This document shows, one piece after another, positions 35,301-48,592 of a stretch of DNA of 64,000 nucleotides. The DNA is from Phallusia mammillata (taxonomy: Eukaryota > Chordata > Ascidiacea > Phlebobranchia > Ascidiidae): the NCBI GenBank assembly GCA_003260075.1, contig QLIY01000597.1, positions 37,813-101,812 on the forward strand. The letters run 5' to 3'. Within the stretch, counting starts at the first letter, position 1. Each line of letters begins with the position of its first letter. The translations under genes and the position numbers were made by a program. Below the pieces are notes generated by a model. That model had not been told where the DNA came from, searched no databases, and saw only the letters and a program-made list of their open reading frames with translations.

Positions 35301-38300
35301 CATGTAATGAAACAGAAATTAAAATTTGAATATGTTTTTCTGTGTCATTAGGAGATCGTGGACTCAAAGTTAAGAAACCTGTAGTAACCCCAGTGTCTTA
35401 TATTTAAGTTCAGTCGAGTCTGTCATAAATCTTGGAACACAGGGTTTGTATGATACAACCACAGAGCCTTGAGTTTGGTGTTTTCACGGTGATAATTGTG
35501 CTGCTGACACGATATGTTGCATGGCAAAAGACGCGCCATCAATTATTAATATTTCAGACGAATATTTTGACGTCTCGTTTCGTTCCCGAACGTAACGCAC
35601 GCGACGCCACGACAGCTCGGTGATATAAACGTTCCAACAAACATGCTGGGATTTCAACTTTCTTAGTGCGGAAATTTGTTGTGTCGACCTTTTTCATAAC
35701 ATTAGACTGTAATTATGGACTAACAAAATTTGCTAGAAATTAAATCTTTTAATTTTTGAACTTATATTAACTTTTAACAATTTTGATAAAATGACTATTC
35801 ATTAATCTCAACTAAAATTGAATTCGAGTTAGTTATAAGTATTCAAAATCATGTCTCAATCCGTTAAACTCACAGTTGTTTTTTGTTTTGTTTTTTAACA
35901 AACGGATTTGATTCGGGCCTAACTTGACAATAATTAACCAGCTAAGTAGCCAGTTGCAGGACTTAACCTAAAGCCTAACTTCCAGTTTAAGCCAATGTTT
36001 ATTATTGCCCATCGTGTATGTCTGCTCTATTGCATTCTATACTGACATACTTTTTGTTGGCTTTTATGGACCTGTCAATCAAACTTGTGAATTTAAGCTG
36101 GCTTCTTAAAAGCAATTCAGGTTCGTGATTGTACTTTTGGGTTCAGGTCGGGTTTGGACTCAACTGTGGTCAGAGTTGTGTGCTCACTGCAATACAAAGT
36201 CCAAGTGAAATATGAGCTCTGTTTTGACCATGTAGGCTACAGCATGTGGGATTTGATGAAACTTATTGCAATAAGAGCCCTTATATTCTGTTGCAATATG
36301 AACTGTTTTAAACGGATCTGTCGCACCATCTGGCGGTGTTTTATCACAAATTTGTCTGCGTGCCGGACAGCGACATATTATTATTATTAGATAGCAACGT
36401 GAACATGTGAATATCGCTAAACTTGAACATTAAAAACTTTTGTATAACTTTCTACGCGTGTGTGGGATCTGTTACTGGGCCGACAGAACCTATAGGGATA
36501 CACAAATACAAAACCTAGAGTACACAGATGTAATCTACCGTTATTCTTATATGGAAGGTTGCCAATAACTTATTGTGGAAAAACAACCCAATCCTCTTAC
36601 CAGACAAACGTGTCATTGATTGACAGATTTCAACATCTTCTGATACACAAAACGTTTTAAAATATATTTATATGCAACTCTGCAAAACCATTGATTTGCC
36701 TTTATATAAATGGTGCATGTACCTGCCTCTTAACTACACTTAACCACCCTGTAATGTATGGGACTTGAATTTAATACTGATGATGTTTTATTGACAGGAG
36801 CCGCTCAACAGCGCTGATTGGATCAATTGCTGTGTGGATTATATCAGTCGGTCTTAGCATTGTTCCCGCCGTGTTTCGAGGACTGAACGAAACTGAAACA
36901 GGCATGTTTTCAGCACAAACTAGCCTATTTTTAAAACAAACCTCATTGACAAAATATTCTCTAACTGTGTGATGTTTACATATATTGTTTAACACAATTT
37001 TGTTTTTGTATTTCGCCACCGAATTGGCAGAAAAAGTCTCCTTTCTATTTCCATTTAAAGCTTATTTATCTCAAACCAAAATATTTTTCGTTAACGGTTG
37101 AATTGGGTTTGTGTATATTTACGTTATCCATCAGAACGTGATATATATGTATATGCATGAATATTGTTGCTTGACATTCAAATCAAACTCCAAAATATGT
37201 TGGGCTTATAATAGATCGGGATTTTCCAAATGTCAAATCTAAAATCGCGCATCGACCTTCTAACGCGGTTGAGTTTTAGCACTTCGGGGGGGGGGTATGA
37301 ATATTGTTGCTTGACATTCAAATCAAACTCCAAAATATGTTGGACTTACAATAGATCGGGATTTTCCAAATGTCAATTCTAAAATCGCGCATCGACCTTC
37401 TAACGCGGTTGAGTTTTAGCACTTCGGGGGGGGGGGCTATTTTAGAAACAAATCTCATTGACAAAATATTCTCTAACTGTGATGTTCACATAACGTATTG
37501 TTTAACACAATTTTGTTTTAGTATTTCGCCACTAATTTGGCAAGAAAAGTGTCCTTTCTATTTCCATTTAATGCTTTTTTTATCTTATACCAAAATATAT
37601 TTCGTTAACGGTTGAATTGGGTTTGTGTATATTTACGTTATCCATCAGGGGGGGGGGATTTCGCATTGTCCTATAGTTTTAGCAATCAAAGAAACTTTGC
37701 GTGAAACAAATGTTTGTTTTTTAAACAGGCAAATACCACTGCACATGGACTTTTAACGAGACGATGCCGGGGGGGGGGGGTATCCGCAGTGTTCTATAGC
37801 TTTAGCAATCAAAGAAACTTTGCGTGAAACAAATGTTTGTTTTTGAAACAGGCAAATACCACTGCACATGGACTTTTAACGAGACGATGCCGGAACGCAA
37901 GCCTTTCTTCATCTTTCACTTTGTTTCGAGGTAAATAAGTTTGAACTTTTTAACGACTAACTTGATGTGATAAGTAATAAACAAGCCAATATATTTAACT
38001 CTCGGTTTTGCTTGAGGACGTCATAATAACAAAATATATAGACAAATTTAGTGGAAAAATGTGCATTTAAAATTCAAACGTTTCTATGACCAATGTTCGC
38101 TTCCCATTTGTAGTTTTTTGAAGGCCGGTCCGCGATACAATTTCAGTTTAAAAAACGGTCCGCAGTGCAAAAAAGGTTGCCGACCCCTGTTGTAAGAAAC
38201 ATATAAAAAGAACGACCTAGTAGAGAAGCATGCTAATGTTGCCACAGTGAAGATTCAAACTGTCGCATTGGCATGTCCTGTTTTCTGTGATGTCACGCAG

Positions 38301-41300
38301 TAAAACAAAAAAAATAACATCTCTCTTTCACTTTCCGAAGCTAATCTAAATTACAATTTAGTGTAATAACCAGTCCAAATTTACTTTCAGGCTATTGACC
38401 AAAACGTATGGCTTACCTGTGAAACCAATTCAGTCGGGTTAAATATGGGCAAAATCACTAATACATACGGTTCTGTATTCAAATATGGTGATTATCATAG
38501 TTGTAACGAGATATTTGTGGTTGTCTTATTTGCACAAATGTTGTAACCGTTAACTTGGTAGGGATAAAGTTTCATAAAAGGGTCTGACAATATGCTTTGA
38601 AAAGACCTATAAAACAAGTTTAAATTATAAAATTCACTTCAATGTCTGCAAATGTGTCATATTAATTAGATCAATCATTCCCATGTTAACTCCATATACA
38701 CGTGTTATATGCTTTCACTTAAAACAGCGGTGGCCAACCTTCTACAGGGGGGGGGGAGACAATACGCTTTGAAAAGGCCTATAAAACAAGTTTAAATTAT
38801 AAAATTCACTTGAATTGCTGCAAATGTGTCATATTAATTAGATCAATCATTCGCATTGCTCCATATACACGTGTTATGCCTTCACTTAAAACAATGTGTC
38901 TTTTATTGGTTCTCATCAAATCGACAAAAGATTAATAATAAGTCTTGCCTTAGATCAAACTTTAATTCTTGACATTTCATGTAACCCATCAAATCGGTGA
39001 AATAAATCTCGTTGGCGGATCAACATGCGACCACTGTCATCTTGATACAACGTAATTTAGGTTTCTCGGCTTTAATTATTTCGACCCAACGTATATGATC
39101 TTATGTATAATTTATCAAGTTTATGGCGGTTTGGCAATTATAGCTCTCCTTATGTTATGCAGAAGCTCGGGGAATTAGAATTTCATTTGGCCTTTATACA
39201 TGATTATTTATGCGTGAAATTCTTAGAAAACAACTTTAAATTGATTCATGCAAAGCATTTATACCATTACTAGTCGTAAGTAATCTTAACATCTTGCTTT
39301 GTTTAGAAATGTGTTTATGGGACCAACCTGTACAAGATAATGTAACCAAATAACGCTGATTTTGTCTGATCTCAGATTTTTAAATTTTCACGTTTTGTAT
39401 TTCCATACAATCATGTATAAATAGTTTTCTCCTTTAGTACAAACTTTTTGTATTTGCATCAACGTTAAGGCAAAAACGGGGGGGGGGGACGATTTGTATT
39501 TCCATACAATCATGTCTAAATAGTTTTATCCTTTAGTACAAACTTTTTGTATTTGCATCAACGTTAAGGCAAAAACATGGCGTTTACCTCTTTGAAGATA
39601 AAATTTACTATCGGTTCCTTGACACACTAACTTGATACCTAAAACTTATACCGAATCAGCCGAACTCCTAGCATTTCCATTTGGCATGGCGCAGGCTAAA
39701 AGATTTGTGTGTTGATCGCTGGTTTGTACAGACGCTTCAGGGCTGATCCCATTTGTGTTCATCTTGACTAAGTCAATTGATGTTTGCTATTTGGTCATCA
39801 GATCTGTAATCGGGTTCACACTGCCCCTGCTGGTAATCGCTGCTTGCTACACCAGTATTGCTGTCTTCCTCAAGACTCGTAAAACTGGAGGAAAGTTAAC
39901 AGGAAAACTACAGGAACGGGTCACAGTCCTGGTGCTGGTGGTGATCGTTGTCTTTATCGTCTGCTGGCTTCCCAACCAAGTCTCCAATATAGTTTACGTG
40001 CTACAAGCTCTCAAGCTTATGGGTAAGTCAGTTAATCTATTGGCAAACCCAGTGTGTAGGAGTTGAGTTGAGTTGAGTTGAGTTTATTTTGTTTGCGAAA
40101 GGAACACACAGCTACGCAATAGCACTAAAAAATCAACCATGCAAAACTGGTGCGCAACGTTCAAACTTTATATACAGAAAGCGTTGTAGGTCACGAATAT
40201 GGTCATTAATGTTGCATAGGGGGGGGGGGGTTTATTTTGTTTGGGAAAGGAAAATCAACAAGGCAAAACTAGTGGGCAACGTTCAAACCTTATACAGAAA
40301 GCGTTGTAGGTCACGAATATGGTCATTAATGTTGCATACGTTCGACTGGAAATTTTCCACCTTTTAAACAGTTGCAGTAAATTTTGCTGCGCAACGTTGA
40401 AACTTTTTATGTCAAAATTGATAAGTAATTTAGTTGTTTCATACCATATCAAAATATGACTTTTATGTTTTGCTCTTGAGGAAGTTCATGCTTCTTGCCA
40501 AAAGAGCTTACTCATTACATGCAAATATTCCAAATACGTTTCATATCTTTGTGTAATAAATTCACTAACAAAAAATAGCGCATGCAATGTAAACGCAATA
40601 GAAAGTCTTATCAAATGTGGCTTGCCACCAAACGCTGAAAGGCCAAGCGATAAGACAAACAAGTCGAAAATAATTGTAACAAAATGACTGACAAATGGCA
40701 CAGATCAATAGGTAACTTACAGGCTTACTTGGTTTTGTGGGTTTTCAGTTAGCTGACTGAGAGTTTGTCTAAACGAAAGTGGACAAAAAATACCTATGGG
40801 ATTTACCCTGTTTTAAAATGTATGACTAAAAGCTGACCTGAAGTAGATTGAAACCTGTCAACTGTAATGCATTTACCTGCCATTATAATGAACGATAACA
40901 CGACATTATAGGTAGGTTAAGTCATGCATCATTCCAAAAAAAACTCTTAACATATCGGCAAGCTGTAAATGAGAGTTTGGCGAACCTTACGTGGCACCTA
41001 ATGGTGATTTTGGCAACAAATATTATATTTGGCTGTTCGTTTAAAGTCCCAAAACCCATTGGGAAATATTAGGGAATCAGACAGGGTTTACAATCGATTT
41101 GCTGTGTAGTTTTCCCTTGCGTTTTACAACGGTTACGTAAGAATCACAATAACCTGACAAATCTGCTAATACGTTGAAACAATTTTCAGTTGAGGAACTT
41201 TAAATTAAAAAAAAAACTTTTTTTACTTTAGTTTTTTTGCGAGTGCTTCTTTTTACACAGCAATTTTCTATTTAAAATTGCGAGATGCTTGCATTGTAAT

Positions 41301-44300
41301 ATAGTAACTCTTTTTAGACGAATTCACACATTTTGCATTTAATGGAATTGCTTCTTGTCAGCAAAAATTGCACCACAAAAATTCTCTTGTGCTGTGGTAC
41401 TCCAATTTTCGGTAAATCAATTTTTCTTGTGGCTTTTAGCAATTGCCATTGTAAGCATTTTGACAGCATTGGACTTATGTATGTCAAATTAGTCTATAAA
41501 CATTTTTACTGCATCACCTACTTAAAACCAAAGTGTTTTACCCCCCACCCCCACATAACTTTTCAAAACTGTAAAGGTGCTGGCCAGTACCAGGGGTACA
41601 TTAGGCGGTTCAGAGTTGGTATTTCATGTGCAGAATAACTTTGCCGTTTTGCAAAACACAGCATATTACTATGTAAATAAATGCAATAAATCTATCGCTT
41701 AGCAATGAACGTACATAGTCAAATTAAACGTACACGGTCAAAGATAATCTCTTGCATAACACAGTCGTATTTCGCTGCATATCAAAATATACAACCATGC
41801 AATATTGATGAGCTCAGCAATAAAGCCGTAAAAAGTTCCTTTGCTTCTGAAGGGATTCATTCGCAGCTTAACGGTATCATTTACAAACTCAAAGTAACCG
41901 GACCCGTTTTATCGCCAAGTTGACTCCACATTGCACTTTTTGGGCGGATCAGGTGTTTTGTTAAAGGATCCCCGTGGGTTTGTTTAGGGGGGGGGGTCGT
42001 TTTATCGCCAAGTTGACTCCACGTTGCACTTCTTAATCGGTTTGGGCGGATCAGGTGTTTTGTTAAAGGATCCCCGTGGGTTTGTTTAAAACTTACAGGA
42101 GATCTAATAACTTCGCAAAAACGACGCTCGTTTAATATAAGGCATTTCTGTCCAACGTAGAAATGTGCATTTACAAGAGCATGTGTAAAAATACTGTTAT
42201 ATTGCGTTGTCAATTGCCTCTTAAACGGGTGTCAAGCATGAATAATATATTGATTTTGCCATCATGCGGAATTTTGACTATTTTCCGTTTATTTACATCT
42301 AAGTCGCATAATCTTTACTTATTAAAGACCGTATTATAGGTTCTTCTAAACTCGCCGATGATCGCCAATGTGTTCAATGAACCTAAATATTATATCTTGT
42401 GGCTTGATGCATATGCTTATACTTGGCCCTTAATTAACAAAATATTTTTTTGACAGAAAAGTCTTTGAAGAGCAGTTTTAGATGGCGAATATTTAACTAA
42501 GTTTTTGTTATGCACGGCCGCCAGTACATATATATTCTAATGAAGGAGCCACGATTGTGTACGCCTAAATTTGTTATTATTTTCCACCTGATCTAGATTG
42601 ATCAAATGTCGCATAAAAACATAAAGCTCAGAATGAAAAATCATTTCCAAGTAACAAAATCAGTCAATGAATTTACATGGAATATATATATTTCGCCCAA
42701 CTGGCATCTTCAGTTCGATATCAATGTTTAAATAGTCCACGCTGCACTTTGGGTAGATTCGTAGAAAAAAATCACAAGCTGTGTCCCCCAAAAAATTGCA
42801 CACCACCCCCAACATTAAAAATGCATCAAAGGACAATTGTTTACAAAATAAATTATTTCTAGTTCCAGTTCCGCCCATTAAAAATTGAATAGCACAGATC
42901 GCTGTAGGTTAAACGCTGTTATTCTGGGTCAGTGGCCCTAAAGTTGGGTCGCTTAAAAACTATTTAATTCGCCTGTTTCTTTTAGAGATGGCGTAAATGT
43001 CACAGTCAAGTCAATTTTTTGCGTTGTCGCTTCTTTACATTGTCATGGTTAAACAGTTACGTAAAACAGCTTGTCATTTGTAGTTTTATCATGAAGTTAT
43101 TGCAATATAGAACAGTTACGTATTGCTGGTATATGACTTTTTAGCACATTGAAAAAATGCTGAAATGTAACTAAAACGTAGCCTATATGAGCACGTTACA
43201 TAATTGTCAAACAAATTTTTATATTTAAACATTTGTGTCACCTTTCTGAAATAGATTTAATCCCACGGCTCTAGTTAATCAGAAGGTTTCATCATGATTG
43301 AAGGCAGTCGGAATTTTAGCGGCAGGCTTTACGTCATGGTGTGATTGGCTCACAAACATGGTGATCGCTCGTTAACTATGCGACCTGTGGTTTCTCGTCA
43401 AAACGACATTAAATATTTATGCCGCTGGGTGTCAGTCATGCGTTCCAGCGAGAGATAACTGTTCTCTGAATGTTGACCTTAAACACTCGGATTGTACATC
43501 TTCCTCTGTACACGCAATAGCAAAGGGGGTTACATAGAAACTGAGCGAGAAAATAAATCGTCTTTCTGATAATGGTGCAAAACTTTTGGTGAAACGGCTT
43601 TTACCGTTTGCGAATAAAATTTTGCATACGCTGAGGGCCTGTAATTGATAACAAAACTGTTTTGATAGATATTTGGCTTCTGTATCTATTTTTTTTAGGA
43701 AGCCAAAAAATATTGTTTAAATGGCAAGTAGACGCACGGTGTCCCGCCATGAGATTTTTATCTCGGCTCAGCAGAATCAAGGTGACTGTGATGCGACCGA
43801 CAATGTCAAAACAGCTCGGCTTCCTTAATAGCTAGGATTTTTATGTTGTTATAGTACGGTCTACTGTTCAATGCTGGGGCACTGTTATGTTCAGTATTTT
43901 ATATTTCGTTGTCTATGTTTAGCCGAACCGGATTGCCCGTCTCTACTCCATTATTACATCCATATGTTCAGCACCTGTTTAGCGTGGGGACATAGCTGTG
44001 TCAATCCGATACTGTATGTGATTATGCGGAGAGACTTGAAAACCAAGGTAAAAGCTTAAGTTATATCAGAGTTGTAACCCTGAAAGCTTAAGACCGAAAT
44101 CAGAGTTGTATACAGGTCACAGTTCGTTTGTCACAAGATAATGCTCTGATTACAATGCAGTGATATTAATTGGAAACTCGCATATTTAGAAATAAAATAT
44201 GGTCAAGCCCAGGTTTTTTTTAAGGTTTGGTTTGGGTGACCGCTAAGTAGTTTTAAGAGACCGCAAGTGTTTCATTTAAATACCAAAAAATAGCCATATT

Positions 44301-47300
44301 TGCTTAAACGAATTATTTATTAGGCTACTGGCAAATTTTGGGAAACCGCTGGAGAACGGTCCCCCAAAACACCTTAAAAAAACACTGGTCAAGCCAATAA
44401 GTGACAAGCTGCAGACAACATTGTTCCGACCTATAAGTTCTTACCAGTACAGCTGGTGACGAGAGTATAGATCTTATTGACTAGAGTAGCCATCCAACGA
44501 CAGTTTGTTGGGAGTAACAGTCCATAAAACCATTTTGTTCGATGCCACAAATATGTTGTGTTGTATGACTAAAGTGGGTTTCACCCAGCAGTTGTATGAC
44601 TAAAGTGGGGTTTACCCAACTTAATATCGCCCAGGTTGTTAGTCTGTCCTGTTTATCCTGTTTGTAATACCAGTAAATCTTAAGTTTGGAATTTTCAGAT
44701 CGTGGACACACTCAAAGAAGCAGGAGCGAAATGTGGTCTCGTCACAAGAGCTGAAGAACTTTTTGCCAAAGCGAAATCGAAACGAGAGAATTTAAATAAT
44801 CTACACGCCGCTCCCAATGTTGTGATAGTAAGTGAGAAATGTTTAAACAAGGCACTAAAGCTTCTTTTCCAGCGTACGAGACGAAAGCTTACGCCGAAAC
44901 GTCAGTACAAAAATACTATTGCCAGAAGTGTTTTAGAAATTCGAAACCGTTTGTCCTAAATCCTAGTGAATTGGTCCAGGGAATTATGCCCTATTCTGTT
45001 GCCATTCGTTTAACGATTTCCACCTTTTATATTATAAAGCACAAGTTAGGAAACATTTATTTGCAGGCTAAAATCAGTTAGCTATCGAAACCTTATGGGT
45101 TACTTTTAGAAACACGTCCAAATTTTTCAAGTAATGCTTCGCATTTATGTGTCCAAACCAATCACTTTCCGTGTTGACAAGTGGGCCACGAAATATCGAT
45201 TTTCTTCGCTATGCGTTCATGTCATTAAGTAGCCGCAGAGCTTGATTACAAAATTCAGATGTGCATGACAACGGTACAACTTTTTATTGATTTTATTATT
45301 TATCCAAAACAACTTCACACATTATAATCAAATTGCAATTAATTTCTTTCGACCACGTTTGATGTTTTTAACCCTAAATAGAAACGGAAAACAGCAAAAA
45401 TGTGTTATTACTTATTACTCCAAAAGCTGTGCAAGTTTGGCATCTTAGAGGGGCAAAAACGAGTGCTTTTTAACATTTTTTTTGTTCAGGTTTCGGCAAC
45501 TAAAGGGGACAGCTTCGAGGAAGTTCATTGTGACATCGACGGTCTTCTGGTGACAAGATCAACGAATTTAACTAGGTATATACTTTGTTTATTGTTGTGC
45601 ATCACCTATCAAACCTCTCGAAACTTTTCGAAGCAGAAAATATTTATTTCGCCAGCGTGTTTTTAGCCTCAAATAGTCCGCCAGCGTGGTGACTTTTAAA
45701 CAAGTTTCGTATTTAAAATCCGTTTGTCTGTGTATTGGCCCTGCCTAAATCAAAGGCTAGCAAAAACCATCAACTACTAACCACATAACGAACCCGATTT
45801 TTTCCAGCAAGGAATCTAATGTTGTTCGGCTGCCAGAAAATACCTTTTAAAAAGTTTGAGCGCAGTCGCTTTTAGTCCTACGGTCATGCAACCCTGGTCA
45901 TACTTTATATCCGAGTAAACCCGGCTGGAGCAACTGATCCTTTTTCAAGTCGATCCTATTTGTTACAGCAAGAACTGCGAGAGTCCGAGCATGGAGCTTA
46001 ATCAGAGAGTGGAGACAAAGGCCTTTCTTACTCCGCCACAACCAAACAAAACCTTTAAACCAACACATCAAAATTCAACGCTTTGACTTTACTTGCCTCA
46101 TAGGCAACACAAGCACCGAACGTGCCTGTTCATCTATCTATAGTTGCGAACTATATTTGCCTTCAAACACTCCGGTATGTTGGGTATCAAAGGTACGCCT
46201 GGAACTGCAAGCATTGCTGTTACTGCAGGTATGGTGGTACTACCAGTTTAATTATTGGTGCCTCAGGATAGGCATTGCACGTTTTTGTGTGAATTTGTCA
46301 CCGAATTTCACCTTCCATGAAGTTTCACAGACTCTTTTTGGCTTATTCACGACTTTTGAGCTGCAGTTTTTTGCTACTTTCTGCAGTATTATTTATGACT
46401 TGTCCAATTGACGCTTGTTACTTTGTGTAAGTCCAACGCAGCCGATTTTGGTACATTTTTGTATACGATTAATGCTAGTTTCATATTTTTGCCTACGTGT
46501 TTTAAAGTACCTGGTAATATGACCAAGCAACCGTTTTTGAAAGGACTTATTATGATTATAATGCTTTGACCTATGAGAAAAGGTTTGTGGCAATGGCTAA
46601 TTTAAATAACATATTGGTTTCTGCGGTATTTGACATAATCGTTACTAAGGATATTTCCCAACGTTCTGTTGTGCAAAAAATAGCAGATTTAAGCTCACTG
46701 CGGTAAAATACATTATATTCCCTACGTTGGGGGGGGGGATAGGATAATTCCCAACGTTCTGTTGTGCAAAATATTAGCAGATTTAAGCTCACTGCGGTAA
46801 AATACATTATATTCCCTACGTTCCAACTAACTTTATAGTTGCCTTTTCCAGAACAAAGTATTACGAATGATTAAGCAAGGTATATTCGGTTTGATTTTCG
46901 TTTGAGCCTTGGTAACATGTGCCAGTTATAATTAAGCTAATCCGTATAGACGCACTATATATACGTCTTACATAGTAACTATTTAGCTTAAAGTGAAGCA
47001 TATTACTCCTCGTTTTAGTGCTGTTCGGATTTGCTAAAACACATTGGTTTGTGTGCACTGTTACAGTTCCTATTGAAGTAATAAATCATGTTAACCTAAA
47101 TATTTTTTGGTTTACTGCAACACAATCTGATTTCTTGGATAACCATAAAAATACAAACGTCAAAAATTGTAGTAAAAACGTTAAAAGCTGAAAAACATAT
47201 TAATTACAGCACATTTTTTACACGTGAAACCACCCGTATTTTTTAAAAATTGATTGATTTTTGTCTGGCTTTCAAATGCTTTCTCGGCGGAGGTTGTGCC

Positions 47301-47496
47301 TTTCGCAATCAATCAGTTGACTTTAAACACTTCTCACTAATCGGTGCAATGAAGCCTGCCATTGGACGGTTACAGCGCGCCGATATGACGTTTAATGGGC
47401 AAGCGTTTTGATTGGTCGAAACAAAAAGAAAAAAAAATAACCGTCACACCTTGGAACGAATTGATAAGCAGTGGAACATAACCACTTGTTTCCGCT

Positions 47497-47582
<86 letters not shown>

Positions 47583-48592
47583 AAACCTATATTTTATCGC
47601 CGAAAATGCTTGTAAATTTTGAATAATTTAAAAAGCCATAAATTTCATAAGTACCTTCAATGTATAACTAAATGCGTAGTTTATAGGTGCTGTTTAAACC
47701 GTTGCAATGCGACTGCTTGTGTAATGTAGGGGTAGCAACAATGCCTCTTACGCATAAGTTTTGGGTTCCAATCCCGCTGATTTTTTACCTTTTGTTTCGC
47801 AGACTTGTAGAAATGCCGGAGGTTAGGGCTATTCGGGTCAGGTGAAGGTTTAAAATCATAAATAACGTTAAAACCAACCGCAATCATAAGAATTTAATAG
47901 TTTCTCCAAAAATACAAAAATATATTTACTGTCCCCTAGCGGAAAAGTGTTGTTATATTCCATTGCCTATCGGCTTGTCACCTTGGACGCGTGTGGTCGG
48001 TCATTCTTTCTTTATCAACTTGTGATGAAGGTGGCTGTGTCGAGGGGAGTCTGCTAGAAGATGGAAAAGTTGCAGGTAGTTTGCTTGTTGTAAATCAACT
48101 TGTTCGGTGTCTGTGTAGAAGTAAACTTGGGTGCACACTGGGCAACTTCTTGCACTGATACCGAAATGTATAGTTTGCAAGATTATATATTGAGGTTAGT
48201 TTTTGAATACACGTTTCTGCTGCTGGTTTATTTTGTTTCAGGTTATCCAATGGCTGCTCTTCAATGACACAACGGAAAAGCATAGCTTCCAGGCGACAGA
48301 TAAATCCTGACATGTTATGCAACAGCCAACACGGAACTTCAAATAGGCAAGTAACAGTTATATATGTTGAATGTATATGTATAGTGTCTAGTAGGGTCAG
48401 CATGTGGGGACTGTGTAAAGTGCACTTATGCGGTTCACGCATGTTGATATAATTAAAACTTTTTTATTGTAGTTTAAATTGTCTGTGAATTTCGGGTACT
48501 CCTTTTGCTTTGTTTTGCAGGAAAATGTTCCTGCAAAAGTGTTGGGCGACGGTGAAGCAACGATAACAAAAAGCATCAAAGTATTCAGTTAA
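29327..48592 (+). CDS. Class A (rhodopsin-family) peptide-type GPCR, 11 exons, 445 aa
   Basis: Plasma-membrane seven-helix receptor. Exons: 29327-29488, 31650-31759, 32695-32835, 36798-36901, 37852-37930, 39802-40022, 43923-44047, 44699-44827, 45490-45575, 48242-48350, 48521-48592 (1,338 nt, in frame). The N terminus has sites NIT and NAT. TM1 has GLIGNGLVL (~41-49); TM2 NLAVAD; Cys99 opens TM3, which ends in DRL (123-125) instead of DRY. TM4 has W151, and Cys177 in ECL2 pairs with Cys99. TM5 is FTLPLLVIAACY; TM6 has CWLP (253-256); TM7 has NPILY (300-304). The tail is ~130 residues, basic and Ser/Thr-rich. TM3 words MYASVFFLTAM resemble angiotensin/relaxin-3-type peptide receptors, but I cannot name the ligand. 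Exons 1-7 are well supported; 8-11 rest on splice and phase consistency. Intron 4 appears to use a GC donor. Confidence 0.82.
33988..34334. mobile_element. hAT-type element, 347 bp, in GPCR intron 3
   Basis: Ends CAGTGGTTCTTAA and TTTGAGAACCACTG; flanked by ATTTAGGG (33980-33987) and ATCTAGGG (34335-34342), 7 of 8 matching. It contains several GTACCACC words. No transposase frame. The fragment at 7890-7975 is a truncated relative. Confidence 0.8.
36924..37893 (+). repeat. Nested duplications A-B-G-B'-G-A'-G-C-G-C' around GPCR exon 5
   Basis: A 36924-37134 recurs as A' 37437-37647. B 37157-37285 recurs as B' 37297-37425. C 37658-37768 recurs as C' 37781-37893. G tracts lie at 37286-37295, 37426-37436, 37648-37657 and 37769-37780. 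C holds the acceptor and first ~40 nt of exon 5 (KYHCTWTFNETMP), cut off by G12; C' is the complete exon. Confidence 0.88.
38112..38189 (-). mobile_element. Truncated hAT-type element end
   Basis: Minus strand starts CAGGGGTCGGCAACC and continues GCACTGCGGACCG, matching the left end of the complete element at 49021-49254; the other end is absent. Confidence 0.6.
38587..38890 (+). repeat. ~150-bp duplication joined by G10 (GPCR intron 5)
   Basis: 38587-38746 and 38757 to about 38890, G10 at 38747-38756. The left copy carries an extra CAGCGGTGGCCAACC word before the tract. Confidence 0.8.
39390..39576 (+). repeat. ~88-bp duplication joined by G11 (GPCR intron 5)
   Basis: 39390-39477 and 39489-39576; G11 at 39478-39488; both end GTTAAGGCAAAAAC. 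Confidence 0.85.
40060..40339 (+). repeat. GAGTT microsatellite and ~110-bp duplication joined by G12
   Basis: (GAGTT)n runs from about 40060 to 40083 in GPCR intron 6. 40083-40218 is then repeated, with a deletion, at 40231-40338 after G12 (40219-40230). Confidence 0.8.
40340..41904. other. GPCR intron 6, nothing further recognised
   Basis: No exon or mobile element that I can support in this stretch. Confidence 0.35.
41905..42089 (+). repeat. ~85-bp duplication joined by G10 (GPCR intron 6)
   Basis: 41905-41986 and 41998-42089 with G10 at 41987-41996; the second copy has an extra 10-11 nt (TTAATCGGTTT). Confidence 0.85.
46651..46822 (+). repeat. ~80-bp duplication joined by G10 (GPCR intron 9)
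   Basis: 46651-46728 and 46740-46822 with G10 at 46729-46738; both end TATATTCCCTACGTT. Confidence 0.85.
47497..47580. repeat. G84 homopolymer
   Basis: 84 consecutive G inside the insertion in GPCR intron 9; flanks CTTGTTTCCGCT and CCAAACCTATAT show no duplication. Confidence 0.95.
47700..47790 (+). mobile_element. Likely tRNA-derived SINE head
   Basis: TAGGGGTAGCAACAATGCC (A-box region) followed by GGTTCCAATCC (47764-47774), close to the B-box consensus. It sits inside the insertion bounded by the CACCTTGGA duplication, which supports a retroposed insert. The right tail is unclear. Confidence 0.45.

Larger units (their letters stand above)
47340..48065 (+). repeat. Dispersed repeat split by a ~0.52-kb insertion
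   Basis: 47340-47455 matches 63350-63458 and 47979-48065 matches 63451-63530, so one continuous sequence at 63.4 kb is in two parts here. The 9-mer CACCTTGGA occurs at both break ends (47447-47455 and 47979-47987), like a target-site duplication. The matching portion contains ATTGGT boxes and TCATTCTTTCTTTA. Confidence 0.6.

Noticed and set aside
35247..35382. Another hAT element
   Set aside because: The ends (CAGCGCTTTTTAAGC and TTAAGAAACCTG) are poor inverted repeats and the flanking octamers do not match.
39736..39801. Earlier acceptor for GPCR exon 6 (after GTACAG or CTTCAG near 39730)
   Set aside because: Both give the wrong phase after exon 5; the acceptor before 39802 restores phase and places TM5 directly after ECL2.
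45490..45666. GPCR ending by read-through of exon 9 to the stop at 45664
   Set aside because: The GTATAT donor after 45575 and two later exons keep phase and give a basic Ser/Thr-rich tail; still, read-through as an isoform is possible.
47412..47615. Glycine-rich peptide from the poly-G tract (also at 15279 and 56730)
   Set aside because: Homopolymer reading only; no splice or homology support.
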